5,352 bases of DNA, taken from Paramuribaculum sp. GTDB lineage: Bacteria; Bacteroidota; Bacteroidia; Bacteroidales; Muribaculaceae. The notes under the pieces are model-generated. The model searched no databases. It worked only from the letters and a program-made list of their open reading frames with translations, and was not told the DNA's origin. Both the position numbers and the translations under genes were made by a program. The stretch is from NCBI GenBank assembly GCA_029058455.1, contig JAIDXU010000287.1:1-5352 (forward strand). Direction: 5' to 3'. This document shows positions 1 through 5,352 of the stretch, in pieces (position 1 is the first letter of the stretch; each line of letters starts with the position of its first letter).

Positions 1-809
1 GGTGTAAATTGATAAGGTACTGAAACATTGTTCATGATACTTCTTACAATCGACAGGGCAAGATCGGGATCAGCTGTTTTGTCAACGTGACCATCAAAGA
101 AATAACCTCTTACAAATCGGTCGGTGCTTCTTACGCCGCCGGGAAGAAAGTTAACGCCTCCGATCGAAAGCCAATAATCGTTGATTGCCTGCATTTTGGG
201 ATATTGGGGATCGTTGGTCAGCATAGGGATACGATCACCTTCATAAATCTCGACGTTGCCGTCATGGAATTCGAGAATTGCACTTCTACCCTCGGCATCT
301 GTAATGCCCCAGTGGAGCGCTGATACTGTTCCGCCATCGAAAGTTGCACCCGAGATTGTGAAGTCCTGCTTTTTCAAAGCTGCCACGACTTCGGGAGTGG
401 TAGCATAGTTGTCAAGCATCCAGGGCACAAACATGGCAAGCGACATGGGAGGTCTTCCTTCGGTAGAAGGATTCACATATATGGTTCCTTTACAGAACAG
501 ACCGTTAATAACCAATCCTTTTTCATTCATTCCTTCTGTCACACCGCCATCATAGCTCACTGCATAAACGGCACCATAGCGCGATTTCCAGGTAATTGCT
601 CCGTCAAGGCTGTGACTGCGTTTTTCAATGCCTCGGGGATAGATATAGATGTTTGTAGGAATAGGTGTCTTCCAGTCGAGCGACCTTCCGACTATCATGA
701 GGGTTGAATCAGATCCGGTGTAAAGCACGCGTGAGCAAGCTTCTGTCTGCTGTGGGATTGCGAAAGAAGCTGCGAGAGCAACAAGTGCGGCTGTAAAGAG
801 TTTTTTCAT
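1..809 (-). CDS. Choloylglycine hydrolase / penicillin V acylase family protein, exported, 3' end beyond window
   Basis: This is an N-terminal nucleophile amidase of the family containing bile salt hydrolases and penicillin V acylases. The ATG at 809 opens 269 codons with no stop, and the frame runs off the left edge. An in-frame TAG at 837-839 with no ATG in between fixes the start. Residues 1-24 form a signal peptide (MKK, a hydrophobic stretch, then TEA), placing the nucleophile Cys25 at the likely cleavage point. Family residues visible are Cys25, Arg42, Asp45, the GMNEKGL motif at 93-99, Asn199 (in LTNDP) and Arg231 (in STDRFVR). The position matching Asn82 of clostridial bile salt hydrolase is Phe105, as I recall for the Gram-negative cluster, including the Bacteroides enzyme. 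An NVSVP motif at 261-265 also resembles that enzyme. Family members are about 350 residues, so roughly a quarter is missing. Deconjugation of bile salts in the periplasm is the leading guess; penicillin V or another N-acyl amide is possible. The family call is firm, the substrate is not. Confidence 0.9.
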   Translation of the reverse strand, partial: MKKLFTAALVALAASFAIPQQTEACSRVLYTGSDSTLMIVGRSLDWKTPIPTNIYIYPRGIEKRSHSLDGAITWKSRYGAVYAVSYDGGVTEGMNEKGLVINGLFCKGTIYVNPSTEGRPPMSLAMFVPWMLDNYATTPEVVAALKKQDFTISGATFDGGTVSALHWGITDAEGRSAILEFHDGNVEIYEGDRIPMLTNDPQYPKMQAINDYWLSIGGVNFLPGGVRSTDRFVRGYFFDGHVDKTADPDLALSIVRSIMNNVSVPYQFT

Positions 810-875
810 AGCTTTGGCATTAATAAGTGTGAGTTTCTATTATACTCTATTAACACCGAAGCTATATGAAAAGTT

Positions 876-2189
876 TTAATCTTCGCGCGTTATATGAGCG
901 CCGATAGCATTCAGGCGCGTGTCAATGTTCTCATATCCGCGGTCAATCTGATTGATATTACCTATGCGACTGACTCCTTTAGCCGACATCGCGGCCAAAA
1001 GCATGGCTATACCGGCACGGATATCGGGCGACAGCATATTGTTGGCTCTCAGGGCAAAACGGTGGTCAAGACCTATCACCAGCGCACGGTGGGGCTCGCA
1101 GAGCATTATCTGAGCGCCCATATCTATAAGATTGTCGACAAAAAACAGTCGGCTTTCAAACATCTTCTGATGAATAAGCACCGAGCCGCGACACTGGGTT
1201 GCCACCACAAGCATCACGCTCAGGAGGTCGGGAGTAAGACCGGGCCACGGAGCGTCGGCAATGGTCAGAATAGAGCCGTCGAGATATGAATCAATCTCAT
1301 AAATTTCCTGCTCGGGAACATAAATATCATCACCGTGTCGCTCAAGTTTAATGCCGAGGCGACGGAATGAATCGGGTATAATGCCCAATTCATCGTAGGC
1401 AACATCTTTAATGGTAATCGAGCTGCGGGTTATGGCCGCCATGCCGATAAACGAACCCACCTCAATCATATCGGGCTGAATACGGTGGCTTGTGCCTTTA
1501 AGGCTGCTACATCCATGTATCTTAAGGAGATTGGAACTCAAGCCCTCGATTTCCACGCCCATCGACACGAGCATACGGCAGAGTTGCTGAACATAAGGAT
1601 CGCAGGCGGCATTATATATTGTTGTTACGCCGTTGGCCATGGTGGCCGCCATTATAATATTGGCGGTGCCGGTTACCGAAGCTTCGTCGAGCAACATGTA
1701 ATTACCTTTCAATCCACCCTGAGGGGCTGTAAGAAGATAAGCTTTGCGCTGAGGATCATAGGTCATGGAAGCTCCGAGCGCCATAAGGCCGGCCATGTGG
1801 GTATCGATTTTGCGACGGCCGATCTTGTCACCTCCCGGTTTGGCGAAATAGGCATAACCTATGCGAGTGAGCAGCGGGCCTACCACCAGCACCGAACCGC
1901 GAAGTTTGGAACAGCGTTCCACAAACTCAACCGATGAAAGATAATGGGTATTCAGGTTATCGGCCTGAAAAGTATAGACACCTCGTTCGGGATGCTCGAC
2001 TTTAACACCCATCCCCTCAAGCAGAAGAATCAGATTATGAACATCAAGAATTTCGGGGACATTGCTGATTGTAACTTTTTCAGAGGTAAGAAGCGTGGCG
2101 CTGATAACCTGCAGCGCTTCGTTTTTTGCACCCTGAGGCATGATGGTGCCATGAAGCTGATGTCCTCCCTCTATTATGAATGTACTCAT
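876..2189 (-). CDS. murA: UDP-N-acetylglucosamine 1-carboxyvinyltransferase MurA, Asp-type active site
   Basis: MurA transfers enolpyruvate from phosphoenolpyruvate to UDP-GlcNAc, the first committed step of peptidoglycan synthesis, in the cytoplasm. The 437-residue product is slightly longer than E. coli MurA (419) and has the EPSP synthase-like two-domain fold. Visible landmarks are Lys22-Asn23 in PQGAKNEAL, the active-site loop GGDKIGRRKIDTH at 119-131, the general-acid/base aspartate Asp321 in PGLTPDLLS, Arg391 in PDIRAGIA, and the C-terminal RGYENIDTRLNAIGA. The loop carries Asp121 where most MurA proteins have Cys115, the residue alkylated by fosfomycin. Arg126 matches E. coli Arg120. 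The gene lies 52 bases downstream of murB, whose product acts on the MurA product, and is probably co-transcribed with it. No Shine-Dalgarno sequence is seen before the ATG. The loop and the remaining wording match what I remember of Bacteroides MurA, so this is probably the main housekeeping copy. Confidence 0.96.
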   Translation of the reverse strand: MSTFIIEGGHQLHGTIMPQGAKNEALQVISATLLTSEKVTISNVPEILDVHNLILLLEGMGVKVEHPERGVYTFQADNLNTHYLSSVEFVERCSKLRGSVLVVGPLLTRIGYAYFAKPGGDKIGRRKIDTHMAGLMALGASMTYDPQRKAYLLTAPQGGLKGNYMLLDEASVTGTANIIMAATMANGVTTIYNAACDPYVQQLCRMLVSMGVEIEGLSSNLLKIHGCSSLKGTSHRIQPDMIEVGSFIGMAAITRSSITIKDVAYDELGIIPDSFRRLGIKLERHGDDIYVPEQEIYEIDSYLDGSILTIADAPWPGLTPDLLSVMLVVATQCRGSVLIHQKMFESRLFFVDNLIDMGAQIMLCEPHRALVIGLDHRFALRANNMLSPDIRAGIAMLLAAMSAKGVSRIGNINQIDRGYENIDTRLNAIGAHITRED

Positions 2190-2241
2190 ATCTTAACTTC
2201 TGAATATTTGATTAGTGAAAATGGTTTTGTTGAGGATTGAC

Positions 2242-3288
2242 CTAAACAAGCGGTACTTTCTCAACCTCAGGTCGGAGAGTAACGCCCAGTTGAGACTCAA
2301 CATCGGAGACAATGCTTCTTTCAAGCGATATAATGTCAGCTGCCGTGGCTTTCCCGTCAGCATTTACTATCACGAGAGGCTGTGAGGGCCATACCATAGC
2401 TCCGCCGATTTTTCTACCTTTCCATCCGAGGCGGTCAAGCATCCAGGCAGCTGAAATCTTGACTCCGTTGTCGGTAACCCAATGAGGCACATTGACATCC
2501 GAGCCCCACAGTTTCTGTGATTTCTTCAATAATTCATCAAATTGCTCACGGGTCACGACAGGGTTTGTGAAGTAGCTTCCGGCGCTTCCGACTTCGGCAG
2601 GATCAGGCAGTTTGTTGCGTCTCACCTCAATCACGGCGTTTCTCACATCAACAGGCGTCAGCTCGTTGCGGTCTTTCAACATCGCTCCGAGATTGCCGTA
2701 ATCAAGGTGAGGTTCTGGGAGCGCACTGAGTCGATAAGTTACATTGACGACTACATAGCGCCCTTTGTTGGCCGGCTGCTTGAACATAGAGGTGCGATAA
2801 CCGAATTGACACTCCTCCGGATCAAGAGTAAGAAATCGCTTTGACTGAGTATCAAATACTCTTACCTTCAATACAGAATCGGAGGCATCGCGGCCGTAGG
2901 CACCTACATTCTGAACCACCGATGCCCCGACAGTACCGGGAATCAGAGAGAGATTTTCCAATCCCCATAATCCCGCGTCACAGCACCGTTCAATCAGATT
3001 ATCAAGCTTAATGCCTGCTCCGGCTGTAATGCTCACCTCTCCCCCTCCGGTCGGAATCATCTCCATATCAAGAATGTTGCTGCTGACAACAACACCCTCA
3101 TACCTTCCGGTAAAAAGTATGTTGCTCCCCTCACCTATATGGAACGCCGGAAGACGCAGATCTTCTATTTCGCTCCACAATGAGGGCAGATCCTTTTCAT
3201 CGGTATATTCGGCAAATTTCGCTGCCACACACTCGAGGCCGAAAGTATTATGGCCTCTAAGCGAAAAATCATCTATAATATTATACAT
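2242..3288 (-). CDS. murB: UDP-N-acetylenolpyruvoylglucosamine reductase MurB, type I
   Basis: MurB is a cytoplasmic FAD enzyme that uses NADPH to reduce the MurA product to UDP-MurNAc. The 348-residue product is close to the E. coli type I enzyme (342). The FAD-binding half shows the pyrophosphate-binding motif IGEGSNILF at 51-59 and IPGTVGASVVQNVGAYG at 116-132. Catalytic positions can be placed by motif: Arg165 in FGYRTSMFK (substrate and intermediate binding), Ser238 in GSAGSYFTNP (proton donor to the enol intermediate) and Glu341 in LRPEVEK near the C-terminus. Having the YRxSxFK segment together with the C-terminal RPEV segment fits type I. The gap to pyrD upstream is 41 bases and to murA downstream 52 bases, with no terminator-like hairpin in either, so membership of one operon is likely. 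The start has no clear Shine-Dalgarno sequence, as usual in Bacteroidetes. Confidence 0.96.
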   Translation of the reverse strand: MYNIIDDFSLRGHNTFGLECVAAKFAEYTDEKDLPSLWSEIEDLRLPAFHIGEGSNILFTGRYEGVVVSSNILDMEMIPTGGGEVSITAGAGIKLDNLIERCCDAGLWGLENLSLIPGTVGASVVQNVGAYGRDASDSVLKVRVFDTQSKRFLTLDPEECQFGYRTSMFKQPANKGRYVVVNVTYRLSALPEPHLDYGNLGAMLKDRNELTPVDVRNAVIEVRRNKLPDPAEVGSAGSYFTNPVVTREQFDELLKKSQKLWGSDVNVPHWVTDNGVKISAAWMLDRLGWKGRKIGGAMVWPSQPLVIVNADGKATAADIISLERSIVSDVESQLGVTLRPEVEKVPLV

Positions 3289-3329
3289 GGCAAGGAAATT
3301 CAGTCACCGGTTATATGGAGAATTAGAAT

Positions 3330-4241
3330 TTATTGGTTTATAGCGCCTATGAGATCGGTTATCTTTTCCACACCGTGACGCTCACAATAGTCATTGATTT
3401 CATCAACAATTTTCACAGTCACGGCCGGGTCGATAAAGTTGGCTGTTCCGACCTCAATGGCAGTTGCGCCGGCAAGGATAAATTCAAGGGCATCACGGCC
3501 GTTCATTATACCTCCGAGACCAACTACGGGAATTTTCACTGCCTTGGCTGTCTGCCACACCATTCTTACGGCCACGGGGCGTACTGCCGGACCTGACAGG
3601 CCTCCGGTGATGGTCGAGAGGCAGGGGCGTCTCTTTTCAACATCAATAGCCATGCCCATAAGAGTATTGATAAGCGACACTGCATCGGCACCTTCGCTTT
3701 CGGCGGCACGGGCAATCTCGGTTATATCCGTGACATTGGGCGAGAGTTTCACTATAACGGTTCGGCTGAATGCACTTCTCACGGCACGTGTCACGGCGCC
3801 AGCACCCTCACATGTGGTTCCGAAAGCCATGCCACCCTGCTTCACGTTGGGACATGATATATTGATTTCGACAGCTGCCACGCCCTGAAGAGGATCAAGG
3901 CGACGGCACACCTCGGCATAATCGTCGGGTGAAGCTCCCGAAACGTTAACTATGAGACGGGAGTCATAGTGTTTGATGTCAGGATAGATATTTTCAATGA
4001 AATAATCCACGCCCTTGTTCTGCAATCCTACCGCATTGAGCATACCCGAAGGAGTCTCAGCCATGCGGGGATAGGGATTACCCTCGCGCGGATTAAGGGT
4101 TGTGCCTTTAATGATGTAACCACCGAGTCGGGCTAAATCGATAAAGTCAGCAAACTCGCGGCCGTAGCCGAAAGTGCCTGATGCTGTTAGCACAGGATTC
4201 TTGAGGCTCAGCGAGCCAATATTTACGCTTAGATTGGCCAT
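3330..4241 (-). CDS. pyrD: Dihydroorotate dehydrogenase class 1B, catalytic subunit PyrD (PyrDB)
   Basis: This FMN enzyme oxidises dihydroorotate to orotate in pyrimidine synthesis and, as class 1B, passes electrons to PyrK and then NAD+. The 303-residue product is an alpha/beta barrel of normal family length. The catalytic base is Cys130 in [11 protein letters not shown], which marks class 1 (class 2 uses Ser); it falls at the same number as in the Lactococcus enzyme. Other landmarks are Lys45 with [14 protein letters not shown] following (FMN and substrate site), NAVGLQNKG at 69-77, Lys165 in VIVKLSPN, and the FMN phosphate-binding [19 protein letters not shown] at 241-259. I chose the ATG at 4241 because the family begins with a short strand like MANLSVNIG. 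An upstream ATG at 4286 would add 15 residues unlike the family and overlap pyrK by 58 bases. The start sits inside the end of pyrK, so the two subunits are probably translationally coupled. Confidence 0.96.
   Translation of the reverse strand: MANLSVNIGSLSLKNPVLTASGTFGYGREFADFIDLARLGGYIIKGTTLNPREGNPYPRMAETPSGMLNAVGLQNKGVDYFIENIYPDIKHYDSRLIVNVSGASPDDYAEVCRRLDPLQGVAAVEINISCPNVKQGGMAFGTTCEGAGAVTRAVRSAFSRTVIVKLSPNVTDITEIARAAESEGADAVSLINTLMGMAIDVEKRRPCLSTITGGLSGPAVRPVAVRMVWQTAKAVKIPVVGLGGIMNGRDALEFILAGATAIEVGTANFIDPAVTVKIVDEINDYCERHGVEKITDLIGAINQ
4229..4241 (-). other. 13-base overlap of the pyrK 3' end with the pyrD start
   Basis: The pyrD start codon lies inside the last codons of pyrK, in a different frame: the string ATGGCCAATCTAA is read as the end of Trp-Pro-Ile-stop in pyrK and as Met-Ala-Asn-Leu in pyrD. 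No Shine-Dalgarno-like sequence precedes this ATG. The arrangement suggests that pyrD is translated by ribosomes finishing pyrK, which would help keep the two subunits of the heterotetramer in balance. The overlap is seen directly; the coupling is inferred. Confidence 0.75.
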
Positions 4242-5023
4242 GTGAGTTGTTTTATATTGAATACAGGACCTTCGGTGCAGACACAAACGTTGCCTTTAAC
4301 CGTGTTTTCCACACAGCAGAGACAGGCGCCGAGTCCGCAAGCCATCATATTTTCGAGACTCACTTCACACTCTATTCCGAGCGACGAGGCAATACGTGCT
4401 ATTCCTTTCATCATCGGAGCAGGGCCGCAACAATACACCATGTTATAGTCGCAATGTTCCCAAAGAGGATGTTGAGTTACGAAACCGTGATGACCGTAGG
4501 AACCGTCATCGGTTGTGATATATACCTTGCCGTATTGTTCGAAAAGATCAATCTGCAACAGATCGGCACGGGAGCGGGCGCCAAGGAGGAATGCGGGTTC
4601 AAAACCCTCTCTCTGCAACTCCTTGCCAAGCATGAGCAGCGGAGCTACTCCCACACCGCCACCTACGAGCAGCGGTTTGCAGTTGGGATCGGAGGGAATT
4701 GTAAATCCGTTGCCGAGAGGCAGCATGATGTTTAACACAGCCCCTTGAGGAGTGTCACACAAACGCGCCGTTCCTTCTCCGGCACGACGTATGAGAAGCC
4801 AGAGCCGGTTGGAATCACGCTCTACAAAATTTACGGAAATAGGGCGACGCAGAAAAGTATGAGGCGCGTCGGGCACCGCTACTTCCACAAACTGACCCGG
4901 AAGAATTTCGGGCAGACTCTCACCTGCGGCGGGCGTAAGTTTGAGAAGGGTATAAAGCGGGTGAATCACGAGCGACTCATCAACCCGCATATTAAGAACT
5001 TGCTTTTTGACGGAATTGGTCAT
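4229..5023 (-). CDS. pyrK: Dihydroorotate dehydrogenase class 1B, electron transfer subunit PyrK
   Basis: PyrK carries FAD and a [2Fe-2S] cluster and moves electrons from the FMN of PyrD to NAD+. The 264-residue product matches the family length. The N-terminal ferredoxin-reductase-like FAD domain shows FLRRPISV at 57-64; the NAD-binding domain shows [16 protein letters not shown] at 121-136 and YCCGPAPMM at 197-205; the C-terminal cluster domain has Cys229, Cys234, Cys237 and Cys249 in the pattern CGLGACLCC followed by CTEGPVF. Extra cysteines at 236 and 247 lie beside the ligands. The start is set at the ATG at 5023; an ATG two codons earlier at 5029 is equally possible. A longer frame from 5098 would overlap lpxA by 56 bases and add residues not expected in the family. 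It follows lpxA by 19 bases and overlaps pyrD, its partner subunit. Confidence 0.95.
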   Translation of the reverse strand: MTNSVKKQVLNMRVDESLVIHPLYTLLKLTPAAGESLPEILPGQFVEVAVPDAPHTFLRRPISVNFVERDSNRLWLLIRRAGEGTARLCDTPQGAVLNIMLPLGNGFTIPSDPNCKPLLVGGGVGVAPLLMLGKELQREGFEPAFLLGARSRADLLQIDLFEQYGKVYITTDDGSYGHHGFVTQHPLWEHCDYNMVYCCGPAPMMKGIARIASSLGIECEVSLENMMACGLGACLCCVENTVKGNVCVCTEGPVFNIKQLTWPI

Positions 5024-5042
5024 TGTCATTATTCTGAACTTA

Positions 5043-5352
5043 TCAGGAATTTTTGCTGCCGTAGCCGCGTATAATGCCACGCTTGGAGTTGCGCACAAAC
5101 ATCACAATGTCATCACGCTCTTTTGAAGCGGGCATTGTAGCCTCGATTCTTTCAATCGCTTCGGTATTGTTGAGCGCCGAGAGATAGAGAATGCGGTAGA
5201 TTTCCTGAATCTCGCGGATAGTCTCATTGCTGAAACCACGGCGACGGAGGCCAACGGAATTGATACCGGTATATGCGATAGGCTCGCGGGCCGCTTTGAC
5301 ATAGGGAGGAATATCCTTGTTGATCAAAGCACCGCCCTGAATCATGACATGT
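5043..5352 (-). CDS. lpxA: UDP-N-acetylglucosamine acyltransferase LpxA, C-terminal part only
   Basis: LpxA transfers a 3-hydroxyacyl chain from acyl carrier protein to UDP-GlcNAc, the first step of lipid A synthesis, in the cytoplasm. Only about 103 residues are in the window; the 5' end, with the left-handed beta-helix and the catalytic His, lies beyond the right edge. The visible part begins at the last helix turns (HVMIQGGALINKDIPPYV) and continues with the conserved GINSVGLRRRGF segment, which precedes the C-terminal helical domain. The protein ends close to an RNSKRGIIRGYG stretch that parallels the STRGLIR end of E. coli LpxA. An ATG at 5345 lies in frame but inside the conserved helix, so it is an internal Met, not the start. 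The stop is 19 bases before pyrK. In Bacteroidetes the gene upstream is often an lpxC-fabZ fusion, which cannot be checked here. Confidence 0.93.
   Translation of the reverse strand, partial: HVMIQGGALINKDIPPYVKAAREPIAYTGINSVGLRRRGFSNETIREIQEIYRILYLSALNNTEAIERIEATMPASKERDDIVMFVRNSKRGIIRGYGSKNS

Noticed and set aside
87..323. Plus-strand open frame of 78 codons inside the left-hand gene
   Set aside because: It lies wholly antisense to the hydrolase frame, whose family motifs are clear, and its translation shows no recognisable domain.
93..809. Phe105 in the hydrolase as a sign of lost bile salt hydrolase activity
   Set aside because: The replaced Asn is a feature of Gram-positive enzymes; as I recall, the characterised Bacteroides enzyme also has Phe in the matching segment.
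876..2189. MurA as a divergent second paralogue because of its Asp loop and murB neighbour
   Set aside because: The loop, TPDLLS and PDIRAGIA segments all match the usual Bacteroidetes MurA as I remember it, so nothing in the sequence calls for a paralogue.
894..2240. Three plus-strand open frames (894-1289, 1485-1937, 1944-2240) opposite murA
   Set aside because: They are antisense shadows of a well-conserved MurA; their His- and Arg-rich translations look like complement artefacts.
2190..2241. Possible terminator or promoter between murB and murA
   Set aside because: No inverted repeat followed by a T run and no promoter-like pair of elements is visible in these 52 bases.
4242..4286. Extended pyrD start at 4286
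   Set aside because: The added residues are cysteine- and arginine-rich and unlike the family N-terminus; the region encodes the end of the PyrK cluster domain in another frame.
3333..5074. Plus-strand open frames opposite pyrD and pyrK, the longest being 162-164 codons
   Set aside because: They overlap conserved coding sequence on the other strand and show no domain or start context of their own.
5024..5098. Extended pyrK start at 5098
   Set aside because: It would overlap the conserved end of lpxA by 56 bases and add about 25 residues not expected in PyrK; ATG codons at 5029 and 5023 fit better.

Overview
The window is a compact run of six genes, all on the minus strand, that reads as ordinary bacterial core metabolism plus one accessory hydrolase. 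Read in the direction of transcription (from high to low coordinates) the order is lpxA (3' part only), pyrK, pyrD, murB, murA, and an exported choloylglycine hydrolase / penicillin V acylase family enzyme whose 3' end lies beyond the left edge. Coding density is very high. The largest gap is 66 bases, and pyrK and pyrD overlap by 13 bases.

The organism is most likely a member of the Bacteroidales, probably a gut or host-associated one. The evidence is the MurA with Asp in place of the usual catalytic Cys and a wording typical of Bacteroidetes MurA, a lipid A gene (so a Gram-negative envelope), a class 1B PyrD/PyrK pair, a Gram-negative-cluster bile salt hydrolase-like protein, and the lack of a clear Shine-Dalgarno sequence before any start. 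The base composition is moderate. A family such as Muribaculaceae or Bacteroidaceae is plausible, but this is inference from remembered relatives, not a search.

Layout: 5043-5352 lpxA C-terminal part; 4229-5023 pyrK; 3330-4241 pyrD; 2242-3288 murB; 876-2189 murA; 1-809 hydrolase N-terminal three quarters; 810-875 a short AT-rich gap that separates the hydrolase from the core genes. I see no RNA genes, mobile elements, CRISPR arrays, long repeats or convincing terminators.

The first five genes share a theme. PyrD and PyrK make orotate for UMP synthesis, and UMP leads to UDP-GlcNAc, which is the substrate of both LpxA (lipid A) and MurA (peptidoglycan). MurA and MurB then carry out the first two committed steps to UDP-MurNAc. 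The hydrolase at the end acts outside the cytoplasm and does not obviously belong to this theme. It is the gene with the most uncertain and most interesting substrate. I found no evidence for a previously undescribed multi-gene system in this window.
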